This document shows, piece by piece, positions 17,550 through 25,751 of a stretch of 64,000 bases of DNA (positions within the stretch are counted from its first letter, which is position 1; every line of letters begins with the position of its first letter). The position numbers and the translations under genes were made by a program. The notes below the pieces were generated by a model, which made no database searches, was not told where the DNA came from, and saw nothing but the letters and a program-made list of their open reading frames with translations. The DNA comes from an uncultured Bacteroidales bacterium (lineage in GTDB: Bacteria; Bacteroidota; Bacteroidia; Bacteroidales; Paludibacteraceae), in the NCBI GenBank assembly GCA_900542355.1, contig UQNE01000003.1, positions 129,001-193,000 of the forward strand, written 5' to 3'.

Positions 17550-19313
17550 ATGAACAGATTATTCTCTTTACCTCTTTTGCTCTTGTGCGCAGGTGCCTTT
17601 ACCTCCTGCGACAATACGCTCAATCGTGTGCCGAAAGATACGACCAACTCGGCTACTTTCTTTAGCAACGAGAGCGAACTGAAACGATATACCACACAGT
17701 TCTACACTATCTTGCCTGCAGCGTCCGACTTGTACAACGAGCCGTCGGATCTCACTATCAGCAACAGCCTTGCCGATGTGGTACTCGGTACACGCACCAT
17801 CAACTCGGGCGAGACCTACTGGCAGTGGGACGACTTGAGGCACATCAACTATTTCCTGCAGCATGTCGATCAGTGCACCGACGACACCGTCGCACGCAAC
17901 CACTACACGGGCGTGGCATTGTTCTTCCGTGCCTATTTCTACTACGATAAAGTGCGTCGTTTTGGCGATGTGCCTTGGTATGATGAGCCGGTGAGCAGCA
18001 GCGATATGGAGCAACTGCGCCGCCCGCGTGAGAACCGCACCTCGGTGATACGAAAAGCCCTGGCTGACCTGGATTGTGCTATCCCCCTCTTGCGCACGGC
18101 GCACACTCCCTACGAGGTCAATCGCTATACCGCCCTTGCGCTCAAAGCACGCATTGCCCTCTTTGAAGGCACTTGGCTCCGCTACCACGAGCAGGGCGAT
18201 GAGACCACCATACACACTCTCTTGCAGCAAGCCGCAGACGCTTCGGAGAAACTGATAGACGAGGGCGGATACCGGCTGCATATAGGCGGCCGAGAGCCGT
18301 ATCGAGACTTGTTTGCCTCGCTGACAGCCGACCCCGACGAGGTGATTTTAGCACGCGCCTACAACGCCACTATCTCCCTCACCCACAACGCCACCTCCTA
18401 CCTGCGTTGTCAGTCAGAGGGGCAGTGCGGTGCCACCAAACGCCTGCTCAACCAGTACTTGCTCGCTTCGGGCGAACCTTATACCGCACAAGCGGGCTAC
18501 GATACTATCTCGCTCCACGATGAACTCACGGGCAGAGACCCCCGCTTGGCGCAGACAATCTTTGTGCCGGGGCAATACATCGCCTTGGGTAAGACCGAGA
18601 CCGAACCGTACAATTTCTCCACCTCGCCTACAGGCTACCTGCTCATCAAGTATGTGTTGGAGGACTCGTATGGCTACAACAAATCGGACAACGACATGCC
18701 GCTTTTCCGCTTGGCGGAGCAGTACCTTATCTTTGCCGAAGCCAAAGCCGAACTCGCCACACTCACCCAGGCGGACTTAGATAAATCGCTCAATCTGTTG
18801 CGCGACAGAGTGGCTATGCCCCATCTGATGCTTTCTGCCCTCACGGCGGAGGACGCCTATCTGCAATCGCTCTACCCTAATATCGTCCGCACTCCCTCTG
18901 CGCAGCGTGCTGCCGTGTTGGAGGTGCGCCGCGAGCGTGCAGTCGAACTGCTGCTGGAGGGCTTTCGATACGATGACCTGATGCGCTGGGCTGAAGGGGA
19001 GGCTTTTGCCCAACCGATGCTCGGAGCGGCTTTTGCGGGAGCAGGCAAGTACGACCTCTCGGGCGATGGCAAGTCGAACCTCATCCTTTGGCAGAACTCC
19101 AAACCTTTCGACCTCACCTCTATATTCTTACAGATTGGTAAGGACATCGTGCTTTATCCAGAGGGCGACCATGGCTGCAAACTGGTACATGGTACGCTGG
19201 AACAACCTAACGGCGGACGGAAGTTCGAGGACAAACACTACCTCTATCCCATTCCGCTAACCGAGATCATCCTCACCCAAAACGCTCTGACGCAGAACCC
19301 CGGCTGGGAATAA
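17550..19313 (+). CDS. SusD/RagB-family substrate-binding lipoprotein
   Basis: Surface lipoprotein partner of the SusC transporter, 587 residues from the ATG at 17550; an in-frame TTG nine bases earlier is less likely. Signal with lipobox FTSC (20-23 region), followed by the SusD pattern: LNRVPKDTTNSATFFSNESEL, TYWQWDDLRHINYFL, the TPR-like helix GVALFFRAYFYYDKVRRFGDVPWYDEP, and the C-terminal VLEVRRERAVELLLEGFRYDDLMRW. The gene starts 15 bases after susC stops, so the two are co-transcribed and presumably form one SusCD complex. Confidence 0.96.
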   Translation: MNRLFSLPLLLLCAGAFTSCDNTLNRVPKDTTNSATFFSNESELKRYTTQFYTILPAASDLYNEPSDLTISNSLADVVLGTRTINSGETYWQWDDLRHINYFLQHVDQCTDDTVARNHYTGVALFFRAYFYYDKVRRFGDVPWYDEPVSSSDMEQLRRPRENRTSVIRKALADLDCAIPLLRTAHTPYEVNRYTALALKARIALFEGTWLRYHEQGDETTIHTLLQQAADASEKLIDEGGYRLHIGGREPYRDLFASLTADPDEVILARAYNATISLTHNATSYLRCQSEGQCGATKRLLNQYLLASGEPYTAQAGYDTISLHDELTGRDPRLAQTIFVPGQYIALGKTETEPYNFSTSPTGYLLIKYVLEDSYGYNKSDNDMPLFRLAEQYLIFAEAKAELATLTQADLDKSLNLLRDRVAMPHLMLSALTAEDAYLQSLYPNIVRTPSAQRAAVLEVRRERAVELLLEGFRYDDLMRWAEGEAFAQPMLGAAFAGAGKYDLSGDGKSNLILWQNSKPFDLTSIFLQIGKDIVLYPEGDHGCKLVHGTLEQPNGGRKFEDKHYLYPIPLTEIILTQNALTQNPGWE

Positions 19314-19394
19314 CCTGCAAAACATCGATTGCCCACCGATAAAAACCGCTGCTAACGCCCCGTTTCCGTACCGTCTTCGTACTATTTATGACAA

Positions 19395-19455
19395 ACTATA
19401 TACAGAAGATATACAAAAGATATACAAAAGATATACAAAGGATATACAGAGGATA
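19395..19455. repeat. 11-bp tandem repeat, about five copies, 3' of susD
   Basis: ATATACAGAAG, ATATACAAAAG, ATATACAAAAG, ATATACAAAGG and ATATACAGAGG in tandem. Directly downstream TACTTTTG appears twice with an 11-base spacing (19460-19467 and 19471-19478); each fits the -7 consensus TAnnTTTG, though no good -33 box is seen. The array lies between susD and the beta-helix gene and could mark a second transcription start. Confidence 0.8.
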
Positions 19456-19572
19456 ACCATACTTTTGTAATACTTTTGTAAGGGGTCTGTGATACGAAAA
19501 CGCTATTCTCGCCGCAACAACTTTTTATCTCACGACAATCAAAACAACGAAACAATCAAAACACAAAATACA

Positions 19573-21129
19573 ATGAAAAAACTATCTCTTTTGTCTCTTG
19601 CCTTGCTGCTTGCGGGGCAGATGTTTGCCACCACATGGTTTGTGCGTGCCGATATTACCTCCACCGAGGGCGACGGACAGTCTTGGGAGGGTGCCTTATG
19701 CCCTACCGACTTTCAGAAGGTACTCACGGGCGGAATGGCAGAAGCAGGCGATGTCTTTCATCTCGCCGGGGGCGTCTATACCCCGCTGTCTAATACCGAT
19801 ATATTCACTATCAAGACCTCGGTAACGCTCATCGGTGGTTATCCTACCAATCTCAAAGGTACCGATACGCCTGCGCTCACCTATCCCTCGGCTACACCTA
19901 CTGTCTTCTCCGGCGATAAGAATGCGAACGGCATTGCTGATGAGGGCGACTTGCAACATGTCGTTTGGATAGAGTGCGCCGAACCCGTGGTACTGCAGGG
20001 TATTGACATCGCTTGCTGCTATTTCGAGATAGAATCGGCTTATGGTGCAGGTGCGGTCTATGTACGCAATAGTGCCAATGTAGTGCTGCGTAACTGTATG
20101 ATTTACAACAACAAATCCGTTGGCAACGGCGGTGCCGGACTTACCCTCGAAGGTGGTTTGCTCCATTTGCAGGACTGCAATCTCCACCACAACGAGGCAT
20201 TCAGTCGCGGCGGTGCACTGCTCATGCAGACATACACAGTCGATAAAGCCGTTGTCGCTGAGGCTACTTGCGTGGCAGAGCGTTGCTCTTTCTGCTACAA
20301 TAGCCTGGCTACCAACAGCACCGACGGTAAGTATGGCGCAGCCGTGCAGATTCGCAACGGGCATTTCTGGGGTATCAACACCACGATTGCCAAAAACGCT
20401 GCCTACTGCAACGGAGCAGGTATCTCTGTGAGCGATGTGGACGATGTACATCTCATCAGTTGTACGCTCGGCGACAACACCTGCTCGCGTGTGGACATCG
20501 ATAGCAACAAACCCTTCGCTTACGGCACCTCGGTGCGTATGCTCAAGTCGGCCAAACTGTGGTTCGTCAATACCGTCATGCTTGAGGGCGAGAAAGACAA
20601 AGGCGACAAGACCAATCCCACCGTCTATACGGAGCAACTCACGGGTATCTCGCTCGATACCCTGTTCACCTCGGGCGGAAACAACTACCTCGGTACTTTC
20701 AACAACGGCGAGCGCAACAACAAAGACTCCGTTTGGGCATTCTGCTGGCAGACGACAGACCTATTCTCCGTCCCCGCTCAAGTGCGCCACTATGCCGACT
20801 ATTTCGGTACCAACCTCCCTACCGACAACGGCGGTTTTGCAACCACTATCTCGCCTCTTGAGGCAGTGGAGGGTGCTACGATAGCCGATTTGGAGCAACT
20901 TGTTCAAGCATGGGGTTGCCCGGTATCGGTTAATGTGTCGCTCGACGCACGAGGCTACCTGCGCCCGTCGGTGGCTACTCGCGGGGCAATGGATCCGAAC
21001 GCCAATCCGTATTTGGCTATCGCACCTGCCCAAGTGGAGAAACAAGCCGTAAAGGTCATGCGAAACGGGCAGTTGCTCATCCTCTCTGACGGCAAATACT
21101 ACAATCTGTTAGGTACTCAGGTACAATGA
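19573..21129 (+). CDS. Secreted parallel beta-helix protein with sorting-type C-terminus
   Basis: 518 residues from MKKLSLLSLALLLAGQMFA (signal peptide). The N-terminal WFVRADITSTEGDGQSWEGA and DVFHLAGGVYTP are typical of Bacteroidota beta-helix proteins. Rungs such as NVVLRNCMIYNNKSVGNGGA and LHLQDCNLHHNEAFSRGGAL follow. It ends with a short module (QAVKVMRNGQLLILSDG... then YYNLLGTQV) shared with three other secreted proteins here. No lyase catalytic set is recognisable. Its stop codon overlaps the ATG of the EEP gene by four bases (ATGA). The same two domains are fused in one chain at 22257, so the two products probably act together. Confidence 0.88.
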   Translation: MKKLSLLSLALLLAGQMFATTWFVRADITSTEGDGQSWEGALCPTDFQKVLTGGMAEAGDVFHLAGGVYTPLSNTDIFTIKTSVTLIGGYPTNLKGTDTPALTYPSATPTVFSGDKNANGIADEGDLQHVVWIECAEPVVLQGIDIACCYFEIESAYGAGAVYVRNSANVVLRNCMIYNNKSVGNGGAGLTLEGGLLHLQDCNLHHNEAFSRGGALLMQTYTVDKAVVAEATCVAERCSFCYNSLATNSTDGKYGAAVQIRNGHFWGINTTIAKNAAYCNGAGISVSDVDDVHLISCTLGDNTCSRVDIDSNKPFAYGTSVRMLKSAKLWFVNTVMLEGEKDKGDKTNPTVYTEQLTGISLDTLFTSGGNNYLGTFNNGERNNKDSVWAFCWQTTDLFSVPAQVRHYADYFGTNLPTDNGGFATTISPLEAVEGATIADLEQLVQAWGCPVSVNVSLDARGYLRPSVATRGAMDPNANPYLAIAPAQVEKQAVKVMRNGQLLILSDGKYYNLLGTQVQ

Positions 21130-21977
21130 AAAAGCGTGTTGTTTTGATGTGTCTGGTGGCGTTGGCGCTTTCTTCCAACGCTGCCACGCATATTGTAGGC
21201 ACCTACAATATCCGTATCGCCACCAAACGCGATGTGGGTAGCAAGAACTGGGAGGTGCGCAAGCCGTATGTGGCACGCACTATCACCGACAACCGAATGG
21301 ACATCCTCAGCCTCAACGAGATAGGTGGCTCCAAGCAAGAGAACGACCTGCGCACTCTGCTCCCCGACTATACCTTGGTGGCTTTTGGGCGTGATTCGGC
21401 GGCAGCGAGCCACGGCGAGAGAGTGGGGGTGTTGTTCCGAACAGACAAGTACGACCTGCTGGATAGCGGACATTTCTTCCTTACCGAGCAACCCGACCAA
21501 CCCGGCTTGGCATGGGACGCAGCCTACAAGCGTGTAGCGGTATGGGTGCTGCTCCGCAATAAACACTCGGCGGAGGAAATGCTCATCATGTCCACCCATC
21601 TCGACTACAAAGGTACCGAGGCACGCCGACAAGGCGCAATGCTCTGTATCGCTCGTGCCAAAGAGATAGCCTCCGGGCGCACGGCCGTCATCATGGGCGA
21701 CCTGAATGCTGAGCCCTACGAGACCGATGTGCATAGCCTCTTTGAGAACGCCGGTTTTAGCGATGCACGCTTTGTCAGTCGCACCAAACCGCAGGGCGGG
21801 TATGGCACATTCTCCAACTGGCTCCCTGTTTCCACCAACCAGCGTATCGACTTTGTGTATGTTCTCGGAGCCGATGTACGCTCCTACCGCGTGGTGGCAG
21901 AGGACTACGGACGCCCCCTCCTCCCGTCCGACCACCGCTTAGTCCGCACCTCCCTTCGTCTGACCACCCGCAAATGA
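21126..21977 (+). CDS. Secreted endonuclease/exonuclease/phosphatase (EEP) family enzyme
   Basis: 283 residues, signal peptide about 1-19. The complete EEP active-site set is visible: N28 in TYNIR, E65 in LNEIG, H158 in STHLDY, D192 and N194 in GDLNAE, and D269/H270 in PSDHR. The fold hydrolyses phosphodiester or phosphomonoester bonds using Mg2+ (DNase I, sphingomyelinase and inositol phosphatase are members); sequence alone does not choose the substrate. It sits in a SusCD locus and is translationally coupled to the beta-helix gene upstream. Export to the periplasm or surface is predicted; unlike its neighbours it has no C-terminal sorting module, so the periplasm is likely. Confidence 0.92.
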   Translation: MKKRVVLMCLVALALSSNAATHIVGTYNIRIATKRDVGSKNWEVRKPYVARTITDNRMDILSLNEIGGSKQENDLRTLLPDYTLVAFGRDSAAASHGERVGVLFRTDKYDLLDSGHFFLTEQPDQPGLAWDAAYKRVAVWVLLRNKHSAEEMLIMSTHLDYKGTEARRQGAMLCIARAKEIASGRTAVIMGDLNAEPYETDVHSLFENAGFSDARFVSRTKPQGGYGTFSNWLPVSTNQRIDFVYVLGADVRSYRVVAEDYGRPLLPSDHRLVRTSLRLTTRK

Positions 21978-22002
21978 TTGGATCGCACCTGTATGACCTA
22001 CA

Positions 22003-22250
22003 TTGAGAATTTATACAATGCAAACACTAATTTAGTTTTTGGAAATAATACATAGCCGTATAGTTTTTGTAAAATTTTTGAATACATTATTGAGTGTTTT
22101 TGTATAGAGAGAGGGCTTGGGGAGTTTAATGGCTATTTATATGGCTTTTAATGGAGACAAAATGTATTACATGGAGACAGAAATTACATGTCTAATTACA
22201 TGGTAATTATATGTTGAAAAACCAATGGCAATTATATGTTTACAACGGAG
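22003..22250. repeat. R2 element copy 3, partial G and R1 modules
   Basis: R2 core at 22021-22102 (CAAACACTAAT ... ATTGAGTGTTTTTG), a remnant of the G module (GGGCTTGGGGAG, 22112-22123), then R1 and a second half-copy. It lies between two genes of the same locus and extends to within a few bases of the next start codon, so it forms the leader of the downstream EEP fusion gene. Confidence 0.85.
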
Positions 22251-22256
22251 AATAAA

Positions 22257-24362
22257 ATGAAAAAGATACTTTTATTCGCTTTGGCACTACTGTTGCAGGT
22301 CAGTGTATCGGCGTCGTATCGTTTTGCGGAGTACAATATCCGCCTCAATTCCACTAAGGATACGGGCGACCGTGCATGGGCTAACCGCAAGGAGTTTGTG
22401 GCGAAGATTGTTACCGACTATCAGTTCGATGTGTGTGCACTCAACGAACTCAAACCCGACCAAAAGAAAGACTTGTTGGCGCTGTTGCCCGACTATGCCA
22501 TCGAGTCGTGGGGGCGTGATTCGCATGTCATCGGCGATGTGGGCGAGGGTGTAGGCGTGTTGTATCGCAAGGATAAGTTCCGCCTGCTCCAATCGGGACA
22601 TTTCTTCCTTGCGCCCGACATCACTCGGTCCGCCATTGCGTGGGACGCACTCTATCGTCGTTTGGCTGTGTGGGCCAAACTGCAAGACCTGACCACGGGC
22701 GACACCTTCTACTATTGTGCGGTACACTTGGAGCAATCGGGACAGACCGCCAAACGCAAAGGCGCAGAGGTTACCGTGGAGCAAATGCTCCAAATAGCGG
22801 GCGACTACCCGTGTTTCATAGCGGGCGATTTCAATGCGCAGTCGTCGGTAGATGCGGTACATCTGCCCTTCAAAGCCTATTTCCAAAGTGCCTACGACAT
22901 CTCAGAAACGACCCCTGTCGGCAATGGCTCCTACTGCAACTGGCAACCCGCCTCTACCCACCGTATCGACCACCTCTACGGGCGGTACTATCGTTCGCTC
23001 TCCTATATGATGATTACCGAGGACTATGGCCGTTCGTCCACACCGAGCGACCACCTTCCGCTCGTGAGCGAAGTCATCCTTACTCGTCGCCCCGTTACCA
23101 TTCCGCTTACCACCACGCTTGCTGACGCCATTGCGGCTTCTGCCTTAGGTGATACCATCGATCTGCAGGGGCGCACGGTATCGGGCGAAGCGGTCGAAGT
23201 GCCTCATCATTTGGTGCTTACCAATGGTACACTCGATGCCTCGCCGCTCACGGTGGTTGCGCCGGCGGCTTTGCATATCTCTCGGTGTACCCTCAGTGGA
23301 GCGACTACGGCAATCACGGCCAACGGCTATGCGCTTCGTGCGGAGGACTGCCTTTTCTGCGACAACAGTACCGACTTGCAAGGGGCTGCCATCAGCAACC
23401 AAGGTCGTTTGTGCCTTACCCGCTGTCGTTTTCGCAACAACACCGCTGCACAGGGTGGGGCGGTGGCGCAAGTGGGCAACTACTGGGGCGCATACATCAG
23501 CGGTTGCGTCTTCGATACCAATAGTGCCAAAGAGGGGGCTGCGCTCTATCTTGCCAAGACGGAGGAGGTGCGTGTGGCGCAATCGGCATTCATTCGCAAC
23601 CACGCTACGGAGAGCGGAGCCGTTGCGCTCAATGATGCCTCTATGGCAACGCGTATGCAAGTGCTGAATTGCACCTTCGCCGAGAATACATCGCGGGCAA
23701 CCCACTCCTTCAAGAACCCGCTCTTTGGCGGTTCGTCTATCCGGGTCTATGGCGATACGGCAACGGTGCTGACGCTCATCAACACCACTTGCGTGCGTGA
23801 TACCAATACTTGCCTTACCGCCTCGGGCGCACCTGCCGCCAACTACAACGGCGCGGCTATTGTCTTGGCTCAAGGCCAACTGAAAGTGTACAACTCGCTC
23901 ATTGCCAATCACTACGCTACCTCTGCTCGGGCTGACCTCTATCTGTCCGACAAGGCCACCCTCCTCGCCGATGTGCATACCATCTATTCCCCGACCTCTC
24001 CCGACGAGCAGTGCCTTGGAGCGATTACCTATCAAGACGATATGCCCTATATCCCGCTGCTTGCCGATTCGTATGCGGGTATTCCGCTTGTGTGCCTTGC
24101 TGCCGACGACCTCTCAGAGCAGACCTTCGGCGAGGACATCAATGGCAACGGTATCACCGACGACAGCCTCACTGCCGATGCGTTGGGCAATGTGCGGTCG
24201 TTGCCCGCTACTATCGGGGCGGTCGAGTACCACGCCCCGCAGGCTTTGCCCAAGACCGAGCATACACTGCCAACTGTACAAAAGTTCCTCAACCGCAACC
24301 AAATACGCATTTGCATCGATGGACAGACCTACGACTTGCTCGGGCATCGGATAGAGGAATAA
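22257..24362 (+). CDS. EEP-family enzyme fused to a parallel beta-helix domain
   Basis: 701 residues from MKKILLFALALLLQVSVSAS. Residues 21-275 are an EEP domain: N27 in EYNIR, E64 in LNELK, H in AVHLE, D and N in GDFNAQ, and the catalytic SDH near 265. Residues about 280-640 are a parallel beta-helix with rungs such as GRLCLTRCRFRNNTAAQGGA and GAYISGCVFDTNSAKEGAA. A beta-helix closing segment (GEDINGNGITDDSLTADALG) and a short sorting-type end (QKFLNRNQIRICIDGQTYDL and LGHRIEE) follow. It combines in one chain the domains of the two preceding genes. Likely a surface phosphodiesterase with a binding or scaffold domain; substrate unknown. Confidence 0.9.
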   Translation: MKKILLFALALLLQVSVSASYRFAEYNIRLNSTKDTGDRAWANRKEFVAKIVTDYQFDVCALNELKPDQKKDLLALLPDYAIESWGRDSHVIGDVGEGVGVLYRKDKFRLLQSGHFFLAPDITRSAIAWDALYRRLAVWAKLQDLTTGDTFYYCAVHLEQSGQTAKRKGAEVTVEQMLQIAGDYPCFIAGDFNAQSSVDAVHLPFKAYFQSAYDISETTPVGNGSYCNWQPASTHRIDHLYGRYYRSLSYMMITEDYGRSSTPSDHLPLVSEVILTRRPVTIPLTTTLADAIAASALGDTIDLQGRTVSGEAVEVPHHLVLTNGTLDASPLTVVAPAALHISRCTLSGATTAITANGYALRAEDCLFCDNSTDLQGAAISNQGRLCLTRCRFRNNTAAQGGAVAQVGNYWGAYISGCVFDTNSAKEGAALYLAKTEEVRVAQSAFIRNHATESGAVALNDASMATRMQVLNCTFAENTSRATHSFKNPLFGGSSIRVYGDTATVLTLINTTCVRDTNTCLTASGAPAANYNGAAIVLAQGQLKVYNSLIANHYATSARADLYLSDKATLLADVHTIYSPTSPDEQCLGAITYQDDMPYIPLLADSYAGIPLVCLAADDLSEQTFGEDINGNGITDDSLTADALGNVRSLPATIGAVEYHAPQALPKTEHTLPTVQKFLNRNQIRICIDGQTYDLLGHRIEE

Positions 24363-24398
24363 AACAATATGTATCAACTAATCAAAATCAATCATAGT

Positions 24399-25118
24399 AT
24401 GAAAAAACTTTTTCTTTCTATGGCGCTTCTTGCTGCCATCTCCGCCACTGCGGAAACCCGTGTCGAAACTTTCGTTCCTACCGATGTGGACGCACAAAAC
24501 AACAAAACCTACAACACTACACCCTACACTTTTGCCTATCAACAAGCCTCTTGGACAACCCTCTACGGCGGCGTCTGCAAGGACCAAGGCAAGATGGGCA
24601 AAGACAACTATGTTGCCGTTGTGCGTGCCGCTAAATCCTCAGAAACGGGCTTTGGCTATATAGAGAGCGATTCTATCTCGGGCGGTATCGATAGTCTGGC
24701 ATTCACGTGGAACTCCAATGGTGATGCCAACTGCGACCTTGACATCCGCATCTATATCAACGAAGACTCTGTCGGCGGTATTTATCATATTGACGAATAT
24801 AAGTCTGCGGCACCCTTCTACACTTATTCTGTTAAGAATATCAGGCATGAGGGAAATTTCGTCATTCGCTTTGTCAATCGCACACCCTATGATGGTACGA
24901 GCAACAAGAAACGCCTTGTCATCGATGACCTTACTTGGACTACCTACGCTGCCGTTCCATCTGCCGTCGATAACATCGACGCTACGCCGACTCAGGTAGA
25001 TGTTTATACCTTAGACGGCCGTTGTATTCGTCGTGCTGTTCCTGCTGGGGAGGCGGCCAATGGCTTGCAAAACGGTATTTATCTCATCGGAAATCGCAAG
25101 GTCGTAGTGGCTAATTGA
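24399..25118 (+). CDS. Small secreted beta-sandwich protein with type IX sorting domain
   Basis: 239 residues from MKKLFLSMALLAAISATA; an in-frame ATG 30 bases earlier would put ten residues before the signal peptide. The middle (ISGGIDSLAFTWNSNG, DLDIRIYINEDSVGGI, GNFVIRFVNRTP, RLVIDDLTWTTY) resembles the non-catalytic jelly-roll module that accompanies extracellular nucleases and other secreted enzymes in Bacteroidota. The C-terminus (VDVYTLDGRCIRRAVPAGEA ... NGIYLIGNRKVVV) is a textbook type A sorting domain of the type IX secretion system. No catalytic residues are seen; a binding role is likely. Confidence 0.82.
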   Translation: MKKLFLSMALLAAISATAETRVETFVPTDVDAQNNKTYNTTPYTFAYQQASWTTLYGGVCKDQGKMGKDNYVAVVRAAKSSETGFGYIESDSISGGIDSLAFTWNSNGDANCDLDIRIYINEDSVGGIYHIDEYKSAAPFYTYSVKNIRHEGNFVIRFVNRTPYDGTSNKKRLVIDDLTWTTYAAVPSAVDNIDATPTQVDVYTLDGRCIRRAVPAGEAANGLQNGIYLIGNRKVVVAN

Positions 25119-25129
25119 GATATTTTTGC

Positions 25130-25192
25130 TAACTTTGCACCCTGTTTTAATAGCAGCAGGGTGCAGAGTGGAGCAGAACGCCCCCGGGGCGT
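25130..25192 (+). promoter_or_regulatory. Leader of the ECF sigma gene: -7 box, hairpin and palindrome
   Basis: A perfect -7 box TAACTTTG lies at 25130-25137 without a clear -33 box. A perfect 8-bp hairpin GCACCCTG/CAGGGTGC (25137-25144, 25157-25164) begins at its last base. A 15-bp perfect palindrome ACGCCCC-C-GGGGCGT (25178-25192) ends 22 bases before the start codon at 25215. The second could be an operator; both could fold in the mRNA. Confidence 0.55.
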
Positions 25193-25214
25193 CTGTCTGT
25201 GTACCCGACCCATC

Positions 25215-25751
25215 ATGACGGAAGAACAACTACTACTGCGTTTGCGCAATGGCGACCGACAGGCGTTTGAACTCATCTACCGTGAGTATGCACCGCGCCT
25301 CAGAGCCTATTGCCTCAATATCACTAAGTCTCAAGAGGATACGCAAGACTTGGTGCAAGAGGCATTTGCCGTCCTTTGGGAGAAAAGAGACACTGTCCAT
25401 ACGGGCGTGGCGGCTTTCTTGTTCGCTACACTCAAAAACCAACTTATCTCGCTCTTTCGCCGTCGCCTGCACGAACCGCAGTACGAAGACTATGTGGAGT
25501 ATGTCAACGATATACGCCTCTCTACCTTTCGTGAACCGATGCTATACGACGAGTATCGGCAGACTATATCGCAGATAATCAATGGATTGAGCGAACAGCA
25601 ACGCACCGTCTTTGTGCTACACCGCCTGCAAGGCCTGTCCCACAAACAGATTGCTGCGCAACTCCAACTCAGCGAGCAGACCACACGCAACCTGCTCTCG
25701 CTCGCACTCAAAGAAATAAGACAACAACTACAAAACCGAGTACCCAAGTGA
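25215..25751 (+). CDS. ECF-type RNA polymerase sigma factor
   Basis: 178 residues starting at MTEEQLLLRLRNGD; an upstream in-frame start would add 18 unconserved residues encoded by the palindromic leader. Sigma-70 region 2 (AFELIYREYAPRLRAYCLN, DTQDLVQEAFAVLWEKRD) and region 4 (LSEQQRTVFVLHRLQGLSHK, then QIAAQLQLSEQTTRNLLSLA) are clear, with no region 1 or 3, as in the ECF class. Its stop overlaps the GTG start of the FecR gene by four bases. By analogy with other sigma/FecR/STN-receptor sets, it should drive transcription of the susCD locus when the transporter binds its substrate. Confidence 0.95.
   Translation: MTEEQLLLRLRNGDRQAFELIYREYAPRLRAYCLNITKSQEDTQDLVQEAFAVLWEKRDTVHTGVAAFLFATLKNQLISLFRRRLHEPQYEDYVEYVNDIRLSTFREPMLYDEYRQTISQIINGLSEQQRTVFVLHRLQGLSHKQIAAQLQLSEQTTRNLLSLALKEIRQQLQNRVPK

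Noticed and set aside
19395..19455. Tandem repeats considered as a CRISPR array
   Set aside because: The units are 11 bp with no unique spacers, and no cas gene is present. The same applies to the other tandem arrays.
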